A DNA stretch of 44,316 nt from CAZGNZ01 sp964527215. Lineage in GTDB: Bacteria > Fidelibacterota > Marinisomatia > SCGC-AAA003-L08 > JACNLC01. A program made the translations under genes and the position numbers. Shown in pieces: positions 25,978 through 34,287 of this stretch. The notes below the pieces were generated by a model. It saw only the letters and a list, made by a program, of their open reading frames with translations. It was not told where the DNA came from and ran no database searches. Every line of letters starts with the position of its first letter. Within the stretch, counting starts at the first letter, position 1. The stretch spans positions 1 through 44,316 of the forward strand of contig CAZGNZ010000038.1 of NCBI GenBank assembly GCA_964527215.1, written 5' to 3'.

Positions 25978-27047
25978 ATCTGCTGACTTTGATCATTGCG
26001 GTCTTGGTTTCCCTTCACTCCGTGAATGCTCAGTCATCAACGGAAAATCGATACCTTGTTCGTCAGGAAAATCGATATGGATTTGTAAACCGTGCCGGGG
26101 AAACGATTATTCCATGCATCTACGACCGCGCGTATAATTTTTCCGAAGAACGGGCGAGAGTTCAGATTCACGGACTCTGGGGCTTTATCAATCCGAAAGG
26201 CGAATCAGTGATATCCGCACGGTATTCCGATTGCGGTGATTTTTCTGATGGAATTGCTCCGGTTCTCAAAGACGGCAAATGGGGATTTATCGATCCGTAT
26301 GGGAAACTGATTGTATCGCATATCTTCTACTCTGCCCGACAGTCTTCAGACGGGTTTGCCGCCGTACAGCTGCCTTTGTTTTTTCCCTTCATTTACCGGC
26401 CGGTATATTATCTCAGTTCAAATCTGAGTATAGGTCTCAGTGACAATCTCAAAACAGATTTCAGTGAGGGTACAGACGTGGACACCATTCTGGTCATTGT
26501 GACTCCATCCCAGAATGCACAGTCTTTTAATGAGGGTCTGGCTGCAGTGGAATTCCGAAAATATGGCTGGCTTTGGCCATTTGTTCATTGTTACGGATAC
26601 ATTGATCGCACCGGCAGTATATCCATACCTCCAAAATACGAAAGTGCCCGGCCGTTTTCCGAAGGTCTGGCTGCTGTCAGCGATGATGAACAATTCGGAT
26701 ATATTGACACCTCCGGCAATATGGTGATCCCGCCGGCCTATCAGACTGCAATGGAGTTCCACGAGAGCCTTGCCAGAGTCCGCGATGGCCGGTTTTGGGG
26801 ATATATCAATCCGGAAGGTGAGACAGTCATCCCCTGCCAGTTCCGTAACTGTCGTGATTTCCATGATGGTCTGGCTGCTGTCCAGACTGCAGAAGGATGG
26901 GGATATATCGATTCGAAAGGTCAATTCGTTCTCAAACCCAAATATGAAACAGCCCAGTCATTTGACCGCGGACTGGCCGCAGTCACCGAAAACCGTAAAC
27001 TGTATCTGATTGACAGCAGCGGCAGTGTACTCTGGAGTGAAAAATAA
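25974..27047 (+). CDS. Exported WG-repeat protein
   Basis: This 357-residue protein has a signal peptide (MNLLTLIIAVLVSLHSVNA) followed almost entirely by WG beta-repeats, about seven or eight units of 40-45 residues. Typical units are LWGFINPKGESVI, KWGFIDPYGKLIV, QFGYIDTSGNMVI, FWGYINPEGETVI and GWGYIDSKGQFVL. One interruption (about 125-185) inserts a hydrophobic/aromatic stretch. WG-repeat proteins are thought to mediate protein or surface interactions, and no enzymatic motif is seen. It overlaps the Mo-subunit stop by four bases (ATGA) and ends five bases before ssnA, so it is clearly in the purine operon although its partners are cytosolic. Its role is unknown; substrate capture at the cell surface is only a guess. 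Confidence 0.9.
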   Translation: MNLLTLIIAVLVSLHSVNAQSSTENRYLVRQENRYGFVNRAGETIIPCIYDRAYNFSEERARVQIHGLWGFINPKGESVISARYSDCGDFSDGIAPVLKDGKWGFIDPYGKLIVSHIFYSARQSSDGFAAVQLPLFFPFIYRPVYYLSSNLSIGLSDNLKTDFSEGTDVDTILVIVTPSQNAQSFNEGLAAVEFRKYGWLWPFVHCYGYIDRTGSISIPPKYESARPFSEGLAAVSDDEQFGYIDTSGNMVIPPAYQTAMEFHESLARVRDGRFWGYINPEGETVIPCQFRNCRDFHDGLAAVQTAEGWGYIDSKGQFVLKPKYETAQSFDRGLAAVTENRKLYLIDSSGSVLWSEK

Positions 27048-27051
27048 ACAG

Positions 27052-28398
27052 ATGTCCGACTCATCAAACAGCCACCGTTTTTATCTCACAAACCTGCGCA
27101 TTTTAAATCCTGCCGGGGAACACGTATTTGTTGAAAATGGTGTAATCGGCATTGAGAATGACAGAATTATGTTTACAGGCAGTTCATTTCCGGGCGATGT
27201 GGAACAGGAGACCGTCATTGACATGAACGGCAAAACGGTTCTGCCCGGAATGGTGAACGCGCACACGCATCTGTATTCAGCGCTGGCACTGGGGATGCCC
27301 GCCCCGTCCCGAATTCCCCGGTCATTTATGGAAACCCTGGAGCGGATCTGGTGGGTACTGGACCGGGTACTTGATCCGGAATTGATACAGGCCAGTTATG
27401 AAGCGGGTCTGCTGGAATGTCTGAAACACGGCGTCACTACCGTTTTTGACCACCACTCCAGTCAAAGTGCTGTTCGAGGGTCACTTCAGCCGCTGGCTGA
27501 ACTGGCAGCGAACTGGGGAATGCGCGTATCACCCTGTTTTGAAGTTACAGACAGGAACGGAACAGCGGTTTTTGAAAGTGCTCTGGCAGAAAACCTGCAG
27601 TTTATGGATCAGTATCATGACCATCCCATGATCAAACCGCTGATGGGACTGCACGCATCTTTTACACTGTCTGATGACTCGCTGAGCCGTATCCGCCAGT
27701 CGCTTGCCGGGTTGAAGGATTGGGGAATCCATATCCATCTCGCTGAGGATGCGGCCGACCAGAGACATGCCGTTGAACGGGGATATTACTCCGTAACGCG
27801 GCGGCTGGAAAAACATGGTCTGCTGAATGAAAACAGTCTGGTCATTCACGGCGTGCACCTGAAGCCGGGGGATTCGGAAACACTTCAGGAATACGGGGCG
27901 CATCTGGTGCACAACCCAACCTCCAACGCCAACAACCGCGTGGGAATCCTGGATTGGGATATTATCCGTTCCCTGAAGGCGGGTCTGGGCACCGACGGAA
28001 TGCAGGGCAATATGCTGGCGGAAGCCAAGGAAGGCCTGCTCATCAGAAGTCATTCTCTGGCAGGCGGAGTACCAAATATTCCTTACGGGCAGCTGCTGTT
28101 TGAAAACAACAGCCGGATTGCGGGCCAATTTTTTGGAGAACCCATCGGAATGATTGCTCCCGGCAGTCCTGCCGATCTGGTTTTTTACAACTACCGGCCC
28201 CGAACCGCCGTTGACAGTGAAAATATGATGAATCATGTTCTGTTCGGTCTGCCTCGGCCCAGCGATGTAATGACCCAGGGGATATTCCGGATCAGGGAAG
28301 GAATTGTAGAAGTGACAGATGAAGATGAATTAACCGGGCGGACAGCCGCGGCTTCCCGCAGACTTTGGCAGGCCATGGAAAACCTGCAGACACATTGA
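27052..28398 (+). CDS. ssnA: SsnA-like aminohydrolase
   Basis: This 448-residue amidohydrolase is of the SsnA type found with selenium-dependent Mo hydroxylases. Metal ligands are His71 and His73 in NAHTHLYS, His229 in HIHLAED, His266 in VIHGVHL and Asp315 in GLGTDGMQGN. The SsnA-specific segments RIWWVLDRVLD, VFDHHSSQ, CFEVTDRNG and NPTSNANNRVG align with what I remember of the E. coli protein. It probably hydrolyses a C-N bond of a purine-derived ring. The ATG at 27052 is chosen because it follows the WG-repeat stop directly; an upstream in-frame start at 27010 would lie inside that gene. A gap of about 130-165 bp follows before ygeY. Confidence 0.92.
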   Translation: MSDSSNSHRFYLTNLRILNPAGEHVFVENGVIGIENDRIMFTGSSFPGDVEQETVIDMNGKTVLPGMVNAHTHLYSALALGMPAPSRIPRSFMETLERIWWVLDRVLDPELIQASYEAGLLECLKHGVTTVFDHHSSQSAVRGSLQPLAELAANWGMRVSPCFEVTDRNGTAVFESALAENLQFMDQYHDHPMIKPLMGLHASFTLSDDSLSRIRQSLAGLKDWGIHIHLAEDAADQRHAVERGYYSVTRRLEKHGLLNENSLVIHGVHLKPGDSETLQEYGAHLVHNPTSNANNRVGILDWDIIRSLKAGLGTDGMQGNMLAEAKEGLLIRSHSLAGGVPNIPYGQLLFENNSRIAGQFFGEPIGMIAPGSPADLVFYNYRPRTAVDSENMMNHVLFGLPRPSDVMTQGIFRIREGIVEVTDEDELTGRTAAASRRLWQAMENLQTH

Positions 28399-28563
28399 GC
28401 AATTAAAAACCGGATAAACAGCACCGGTAACAGCCGGAGTCAATCCGGAACGCAATTCCTTTTGAAGTCCGTGCAGCGCTGCTGCCGCATTTTCATTGCG
28501 AAAGCAGTCATTCACTGACTTTTACGAATGGATTTGAAAAATTTAATTCATGGATACCAGTAT

Positions 28564-29787
28564 ATGATCGATTTTGAGAAAGTCCGTCAGCGGGCAGCAC
28601 ATTATGAGAAGGATATCTTTCGGTTTCTGCGGGATATGATTGCCATTCCCAGCGAAAGCTGCGGGGAAACTGCCGTCATTCAGCGGATACGGGAAGAAAT
28701 GGAGCATCTTGAATTTGACCGCATTGAAATAGATCCCATGGGCAACATCCTCGGTTTTATTGGAACAGGCAGACACCTGATCGCCATGGACGCACATGTT
28801 GATACCGTAGGAGTGGGCGATCCGTCACAATGGACATTTGATCCCTATGAAGGTTATGAGGACGACGAGACAATCGGCGGAAGGGGGGCATCAGATCAGG
28901 AAGGCGGGATGGCTTCCCTGGTGTACGGTGCACGCATCATCAAGGATTTGGGTTTGCTGGATGATGCGACACTGATGATCACCGGTTCGGTACAGGAGGA
29001 AGACTGTGACGGTCTCTGCTGGCAGTACATCATTCAGGAAGACGGATACCGGCCCGAGTTCGTGGTTTCCTCTGAACCCACATCCTGTAATATCTACCGG
29101 GGCCATCGGGGCAGGATGGAGATCAAAGTAACGACCTCCGGAATCAGCTGCCACGGGTCCGCTCCGGAACGGGGCATCAACGCCATTTATAAAATGTCCG
29201 ATATTTTGAACGACCTGGAAGCGCTGAATCATCGCCTGGCAAAGGATGATTTTCTGGGAGCCGGCACACTGACGGTGTCTGAAATCTGGTCCGGTTCACC
29301 CAGCCGCTGTGCAGTGGCCGATCACTGCGGTATTTCCATAGACCGTCGTCTGACCCAGGGGGAAACGGAGGTTACGGCTCTCGGTGAAATCAACCGTCTG
29401 CCATCTGTTCAGAAAGCGGGTGCAAATGCAGAAATGTACAAATACCGGAAACCCTCCTGCACCGGACTGATATATCCCACTGAAGCATATTTCCCAACAT
29501 GGTCAATTCCGGAATCCCATCCGGTAACCCAAGCCCTCGTTTGCGGATACAAAGGTTTGTTTCAACGCGAGCCGCTTGTGGACAAGTGGACCTTTTCCAC
29601 CAATGGAGTGGCTGTCATGGGTCGTTTTTTAATTCCATGTATTGGATTTGGACCCGGGCATGAGGACCAGGCCCATGCACCCAACGAAAAAACCTGGAAA
29701 AAGGAACTGGTGCAGGCTGCCGCCATGTATGCTGTCATACCCAAGATTTACCTGTCAAACAAAAGGCATTCGTTGTCAGACCAGTGA
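28564..29787 (+). CDS. ygeY: YgeY-family M20-type hydrolase
   Basis: This 407-residue zinc hydrolase is of the M20/ArgE/DapE fold, of the YgeY subgroup linked to selenium-dependent Mo hydroxylases. Metal and catalytic residues are His78 and Asp80 in MDAHVDTVG, Asp111 in GRGASDQEGGM, the Glu145-Glu146 pair in GSVQEEDCDGLCW, Glu171 in SSEPTSCN, and a C-terminal His in GFGPGHEDQAHAPNEKTW. The match to E. coli YgeY is dense throughout. It probably hydrolyses an amide or carbamoyl bond in the purine-breakdown route. The ATG at 28564 fits the length of E. coli YgeY; an ATG at 28528 would add 12 residues but has no ribosome-binding site. YgeW follows 35 bp later. Confidence 0.93.
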   Translation: MIDFEKVRQRAAHYEKDIFRFLRDMIAIPSESCGETAVIQRIREEMEHLEFDRIEIDPMGNILGFIGTGRHLIAMDAHVDTVGVGDPSQWTFDPYEGYEDDETIGGRGASDQEGGMASLVYGARIIKDLGLLDDATLMITGSVQEEDCDGLCWQYIIQEDGYRPEFVVSSEPTSCNIYRGHRGRMEIKVTTSGISCHGSAPERGINAIYKMSDILNDLEALNHRLAKDDFLGAGTLTVSEIWSGSPSRCAVADHCGISIDRRLTQGETEVTALGEINRLPSVQKAGANAEMYKYRKPSCTGLIYPTEAYFPTWSIPESHPVTQALVCGYKGLFQREPLVDKWTFSTNGVAVMGRFLIPCIGFGPGHEDQAHAPNEKTWKKELVQAAAMYAVIPKIYLSNKRHSLSDQ

Positions 29788-29822
29788 CGAAACGCCGAAA
29801 ACCCAAAATCTAAGGAACTGTA

Positions 29823-30992
29823 ATGAAGCTTCATTTTGAGAAACTGCAGGAAATAAAAAATTTTGGTAAAGATTTTCTGTTGAGCTGGGAAAAGGATTTG
29901 GACCAGTTAACGACCCTGATCCTGGTTGCAGCCTATTTTAAGGAAGCCCTGAAACGTCAGAAATCCATTCGAATTTTCGATTCCGGTCTGGCACTTTCCA
30001 TTTTCCGTGACAAATCCACCCGCACGCGATACAGCTATGCTTCTGCTGCCAATGCATTGGGATTAAGCGTGATGGATCTGGATGAGGCTCACTCCCAGAT
30101 CAGCCATGGAGAAACGGTACAGGAAACGGCCAATATGCTGGCTTTTACAACCGATGCCGTGGGCATACGGGATGATGTATTTCTGGGTGCCGGCAATGCC
30201 TATATGCAGGAGTTTTCCCGGGCACTGGATTACGGATTCCAACATGATGCCCTGCATCAGCGTCCGGCACTGATCAATCTCCAATGCGATATTGACCATC
30301 CGACCCAGACCTTGGCCGATCTGTCAAAACTGAAAGATTATTTTGGGTCCCTGGACAACCTGAAAGGCCGGAAAATGGCTGTATCCTGGGCATATTCGCC
30401 CACCTACGGAAAACCCATGTCCGTCCCTCAGGGATTAATTGGTCTGATGACCCGGTTCGGCATGGATATTACTCTGGCTCATCCGGAAGGATATGAACTG
30501 ATGCCGGATGTTCTGGAAGTGGCCCGTCAAAATGCAGCGGAGTCCGGATCTTCATTTGAAGTCACCAATGATATGGATGCCGCATTTGAAAATGCAGAGG
30601 TGGTGTATCCCAAGTCATGGGCACCCATTGAAATCATGAAGCAGCGCACTGAACTGCTGAAAGCCGGAAATACGGCTGAACTGGGTGCTCTGGAACTCGA
30701 ATGCCTGAACAAGAATCGGAAAAACATCCATTGGGTATGTAATGCAGACCGCATGAAACGCACCTGCAGCGGAGAAGCGCTGTACATGCACTGTCTGCCG
30801 GCGGATATTTCCGGCGTAAACTGTGAAAACGGTGAAGTGACCCGGGATGTTTTTGATAAATACCGCCCGCAGCTTTATCAGGAAGCATCCTACAAGCCCT
30901 TTGTGATCGCCGCCATGATTTTCCTGGCACGGGTCGATAATCCTTATCAAAAACTTAATGAAATCCTTAACCGGGATGAAGATCGTTTCTGA
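29823..30992 (+). CDS. ygeW: YgeW-type knotted carbamoyltransferase
   Basis: This 389-residue member of the aspartate/ornithine carbamoyltransferase superfamily belongs to the YgeW subgroup, which has a deep trefoil knot. The carbamoyl-phosphate site is Ser65-Thr-Arg-Thr-Arg69 in FRDKSTRTRYSY, with HPTQTLADL (159-167) and Met-His323-Cys-Leu-Pro326 as in the superfamily. E. coli YgeW does not use aspartate or ornithine efficiently as far as I recall; its substrate is thought to be a ureido compound of the urate route. Run backwards with phosphate it could yield carbamoyl phosphate, which a carbamate kinase would turn into ATP, but no such kinase is in this window. AAGGA six bases upstream supports the ATG. 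Confidence 0.94.
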   Translation: MKLHFEKLQEIKNFGKDFLLSWEKDLDQLTTLILVAAYFKEALKRQKSIRIFDSGLALSIFRDKSTRTRYSYASAANALGLSVMDLDEAHSQISHGETVQETANMLAFTTDAVGIRDDVFLGAGNAYMQEFSRALDYGFQHDALHQRPALINLQCDIDHPTQTLADLSKLKDYFGSLDNLKGRKMAVSWAYSPTYGKPMSVPQGLIGLMTRFGMDITLAHPEGYELMPDVLEVARQNAAESGSSFEVTNDMDAAFENAEVVYPKSWAPIEIMKQRTELLKAGNTAELGALELECLNKNRKNIHWVCNADRMKRTCSGEALYMHCLPADISGVNCENGEVTRDVFDKYRPQLYQEASYKPFVIAAMIFLARVDNPYQKLNEILNRDEDRF

Positions 30993-31054
30993 TCCGGCGG
31001 TTGAGGGAATTTCACAGCCAGTCTAATCACTTAAATTGTAAATTGGGAAATTAA

Positions 31055-32518
31055 ATGAACCAGAAGCAGATACTGAAACGAACCATTGAGCGCTGCCGCG
31101 AGAAGAAAATCATCCTGCCGACATATGAACAAATGGCACATCCGGAAAAAATTCCGCCTGCAATTACACAGGAACTGGGACATATCGGTTTGTGGGATTT
31201 GAATTCACTGAATCTGTTTCGAATCACCTGGAAGAATGAACCGGTTGAGTCAGGCGGAGGATTTGGCGATGTCAATTACCTGGAGCTGCCTTCTACCTTG
31301 ACGGGGGTTCAGGCACGAATCATATTGCTGGTCGGTAAGTATTTCCCGACGGGGGCTCATAAAGTGGGCGCTACATTCGGACCGCTGGCAGAAAAGCTGA
31401 TTACCGGCCGATTTGATCCCACTTCGCAGAAAGCTCTGTGGCCTTCCACTGGTAACTACTGCCGCGGCGGGGCATATGACTCCTGGCTGCTGGGCTGCGA
31501 TTCCATTGCCGTTCTGCCTGAAGAAATGAGCCGGGAACGTTTTGACTGGCTGGAAAAAGTGGGATCAGAAATTTTTGCGACTCCGGGATGTGAAAGCAAT
31601 GTGAAGGAAATCTACGACAAGGTCAAAGAATTGAAACAGCAGCGCGGAGACGAAATCGTGGTGTTGAATCAATTTGAGGAGTTCGGCAATTCCATCTGGC
31701 ATTACGCTGTTACCGGACCGGCAATGGAGGAGGTTTTCCAAAAGATACGGGATGAAAACCAGCAGTTTTCCGCGTTGTTTCTCACCCAGGGTTCCGCCGG
31801 CACACTTGGGTCTGGTGATTACCTGAGGACCCTGTATCCCGATATCAAGGTTTGTGCCGGGGAAGCGCTCCAATGTCCCACCCTGCTGTACAACGGCTAC
31901 GGCGGTCACCGGATAGAAGGGATTGGAGACAAGCATGTACCATGGATTCATAATCTAAAAAATACAGATATGGTGGCTGCCATCGATGACGAAACCACCT
32001 TCCGTCTGATGAGACTCTTTAATGAACCCGCGGGACATGAGCTGCTTGCCGAGCGCGGCGTGGACCATGCCGTGATTGACAAGCTGCATCTGCTGGGTAT
32101 TTCAAGCATCGCCAACCTTTGCGGCGCCATAAAAATGGCCCGATACTATGAATACTCCGGCAGACACTGTATCTTTTCCGTTGCTACCGATTCCATGGAA
32201 ATGTACCACTCCAGACTTCGAATGATAAGTGAGATACATGGGGGCTACAGCAGAGAAAACGCCCTGGTGGATTTCGATGCCTGTCTCAAGGGTCTCAGTT
32301 GTGACTCCATGCTTGAACTGTCCTATTATGACAAAAAACGGATGCATAACCTGAAGTATTTTACCTGGATTGAACAGCAGGGAAAAACCGTTGAAGAACT
32401 TGATGCCCAATGGTACAGCGACGATTACTGGACCAGCCGGTATATGCAGGTATCCGAGTGGGACCGGCAGATCGAGAAATTCAATAAAAAAACAGGCTTG
32501 ATTTCAAAATACCTGTAA
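31055..32518 (+). CDS. PLP-dependent fold-type-II enzyme (putative ammonia-lyase or lyase/thiolase)
   Basis: This 487-residue enzyme of the tryptophan-synthase-beta fold holds the cofactor through Lys103 in FPTGAHKVGAT. STGNYCRGGAYD (131-142) is the substrate loop, and GSAGTLGSGDY (246-256) is the glycine-rich phosphate-binding loop. It is longer than cysteine synthase or threonine dehydratase, and its extra C-terminal region (about 380-487) is rich in aromatic and charged residues. It occupies the position in the cluster where E. coli has ygeX (2,3-diaminopropionate ammonia-lyase) but does not look like that protein. A role in deaminating diaminopropionate or another amino acid from the purine skeleton is inference. 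It begins 62 bp after ygeW and ends three bases before the next gene. Confidence 0.85.
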   Translation: MNQKQILKRTIERCREKKIILPTYEQMAHPEKIPPAITQELGHIGLWDLNSLNLFRITWKNEPVESGGGFGDVNYLELPSTLTGVQARIILLVGKYFPTGAHKVGATFGPLAEKLITGRFDPTSQKALWPSTGNYCRGGAYDSWLLGCDSIAVLPEEMSRERFDWLEKVGSEIFATPGCESNVKEIYDKVKELKQQRGDEIVVLNQFEEFGNSIWHYAVTGPAMEEVFQKIRDENQQFSALFLTQGSAGTLGSGDYLRTLYPDIKVCAGEALQCPTLLYNGYGGHRIEGIGDKHVPWIHNLKNTDMVAAIDDETTFRLMRLFNEPAGHELLAERGVDHAVIDKLHLLGISSIANLCGAIKMARYYEYSGRHCIFSVATDSMEMYHSRLRMISEIHGGYSRENALVDFDACLKGLSCDSMLELSYYDKKRMHNLKYFTWIEQQGKTVEELDAQWYSDDYWTSRYMQVSEWDRQIEKFNKKTGLISKYL

Positions 32519-32521
32519 TCC

Positions 32522-33787
32522 ATGAAACCCTACCCGGAATATATCTCTGCAGTCCGATGTTCAGCCTGCGGAGCGGAATACCCTATGGATGTGTTCCGAT
32601 ATACATGCGAAGCCTGCGGTCAGAATCTGGATTTGATCTATGATTACCCGGCAGTCCGGAAAGCCGTTTCAAAAACCGGACTTGACCGATCCGGTGAAAA
32701 GGGAATCTGGCGCTATGCCCCGCTGCTTCCTGTTTCAGCTGTGCCCCGAAACCTCGGAATTCAGGTAGGAGGCACACCCCTGGCAGATGTAACTGCGCGG
32801 TTTCCGGACTGCCGGTGCAGACGGCTGCTGGTAAAGGACGATACCCGCAATCCATCAGGTTCCTGTAAAGACCGGGCTTCGGAAGTGGCCCTGGCTCATG
32901 CCGGAACACTGGGTCAGACCCGGCTGATTGGTGCCTCAACCGGCAATGCCGCGGCGTCACTTGCATGCCTGTCCGCATGGCATGGAACAGAAGCCATTAT
33001 TCTGGTACCGGCGGCCGCTCCCGCTGCAAAACTGGTCCAGATTCGCCAATATGGTGCCCGTATGATTCCAGTGGCAGGAAACTACGATGAAGCATTTGAT
33101 CTGGCCGCCCGTCTCAGTGACAGTCTGAACCTTTACAACCGGAATACCGGAACCAATCCGGTGCTGTGTGAAGGAAAAAAAACGGCTGCACTGGAAATCG
33201 CTGAGCAAATGAGATGGGAAGTCCCCACAAAGGTGCTGGTTCCGGTGGGCGACGGCTGCATTCTCAGCGGTATTCACAAGGGCTTTACGGATTTGTTGAA
33301 TCTCGGTTGGACAGACCGCATCCCGCAGCTCATTGCCATTCAGGCGGAAGGATCAGCTGCGGTTGCCAATGCCTGCAGATCAGGGGATTCCATTACCGCC
33401 GTTGAGCCGGGGACCGTTGCGGACAGCATTGCCGTCTCTCATCCGCGTGACGGACTGAAAGCCCTACGGGCCATTCGGGAAAGCGGGGGTTTCTGTCTGA
33501 CGGTCAGTGACAATGAAATACTTGATGCCCAGCACAAACTGGCGCGTCGGTCCGGTATTTTTACCGAGCCGGCGGCGGCCGCAGCTGCGGCGGGTCTGGA
33601 AAAAATGATCATTGAAGATAATGTAGATGCCGAAGATGTGATTGTACTGCTGGCAACCGGCAGCGGATTAAAGGATATTCCGGCGGCACAGCGGCTTTTG
33701 CCGGAAATGCGACCCTACCCTGCCGACTTCGGCTTCTTGCACGATCTACTGATCTCTCATGAATCCGCAGGAGTATCTCCTTTATGA
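32522..33787 (+). CDS. Threonine synthase-like PLP enzyme
   Basis: This 421-residue fold-type-II PLP enzyme resembles threonine synthase. An N-terminal zinc-ribbon-like pair, Cys13-x2-Cys16 and Cys29-x2-Cys32, precedes the catalytic core. The Schiff-base lysine is Lys116 in NPSGSCKDRAS, the substrate loop is GASTGNAAASLA (137-148) and the phosphate loop is VPVGDGCILSG. The location inside a purine operon, directly after another PLP enzyme and overlapping the next gene by four bases (ATGA), argues against a purely biosynthetic role. It may be a paralogue recruited to release ammonia or eliminate a ureido or carbamoyl group. True threonine synthase activity cannot be excluded. Confidence 0.85.
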   Translation: MKPYPEYISAVRCSACGAEYPMDVFRYTCEACGQNLDLIYDYPAVRKAVSKTGLDRSGEKGIWRYAPLLPVSAVPRNLGIQVGGTPLADVTARFPDCRCRRLLVKDDTRNPSGSCKDRASEVALAHAGTLGQTRLIGASTGNAAASLACLSAWHGTEAIILVPAAAPAAKLVQIRQYGARMIPVAGNYDEAFDLAARLSDSLNLYNRNTGTNPVLCEGKKTAALEIAEQMRWEVPTKVLVPVGDGCILSGIHKGFTDLLNLGWTDRIPQLIAIQAEGSAAVANACRSGDSITAVEPGTVADSIAVSHPRDGLKALRAIRESGGFCLTVSDNEILDAQHKLARRSGIFTEPAAAAAAAGLEKMIIEDNVDAEDVIVLLATGSGLKDIPAAQRLLPEMRPYPADFGFLHDLLISHESAGVSPL

Positions 33788-34287
33788 TTTATCTGCCCGA
33801 TCCCCATTTTTTTGATCTTGAAATGACAGTGAACGGACAGCGCATTCAGCGCAGAGTACCCACACAAATGAGGCTGCTGGATTTCCTGAGAGATGAATTG
33901 AAATTAACCGGGACAAAGGAAGTCTGCAGTGAGGGCGAATGCGGAGCGTGTACGGTTTTTCTGGACGGGATCACTGTAAACAGCTGTCTCATTTTTGCGG
34001 TAGAAGCACACCAGTCAACGGTTGAAACCATTGAAAATCAGGGATCCGGTCAATCCCTGTCCGATCTGCAGCAGGCTTTTGTGGATCATCATTCGGTTCA
34101 GTGCGGTTTCTGCATTCCGGGAATGGTTTTGTCAGGTGAACAAATTTTAAAAGAAAACCCGCATCCCAGCCGGGAAGATATTCGTTACGGACTGGCGGGC
34201 AACATCTGCCGCTGTACCGGCTATCAGAAAATAATTGATGCGATCGAAGATACCGGTCGACAGCGGGATAAGGACACTGTAAAATAA
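33784..34287 (+). CDS. [2Fe-2S] subunit of molybdenum hydroxylase, first set
   Basis: This 167-residue iron-sulfur subunit passes electrons from the Mo site to FAD. It has all eight cluster ligands: the plant-ferredoxin-like set Cys48, Cys53, Cys56 and Cys68 (VCSEGECGACTVFLDG...C) and the alpha-helical set Cys107, Cys110, Cys142 and Cys144 (QCGFCIPGM...ICRCTGY). It overlaps the PLP gene upstream by four bases, and its stop overlaps the FAD gene start (TAATG). Its Mo partner is probably the subunit at 23719, whose own gene has no iron-sulfur neighbour. The N-terminus carries about ten extra residues compared with the second copy at 40620. Confidence 0.93.
   Translation: MIYLPDPHFFDLEMTVNGQRIQRRVPTQMRLLDFLRDELKLTGTKEVCSEGECGACTVFLDGITVNSCLIFAVEAHQSTVETIENQGSGQSLSDLQQAFVDHHSVQCGFCIPGMVLSGEQILKENPHPSREDIRYGLAGNICRCTGYQKIIDAIEDTGRQRDKDTVK

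Noticed and set aside
28399..28563. Possible riboswitch or small RNA between ssnA and ygeY
   Set aside because: Several short CCGG-type stems can be drawn, but I could not match them to a molybdenum cofactor, purine or xanthine riboswitch consensus, and no terminator or T-run is present.
32522..33787. Simple biosynthetic threonine synthase gene
   Set aside because: The sequence allows it, but its overlap with a Mo hydroxylase subunit and the lack of other threonine genes make a pathway-specific role more likely; kept open rather than called thrC.
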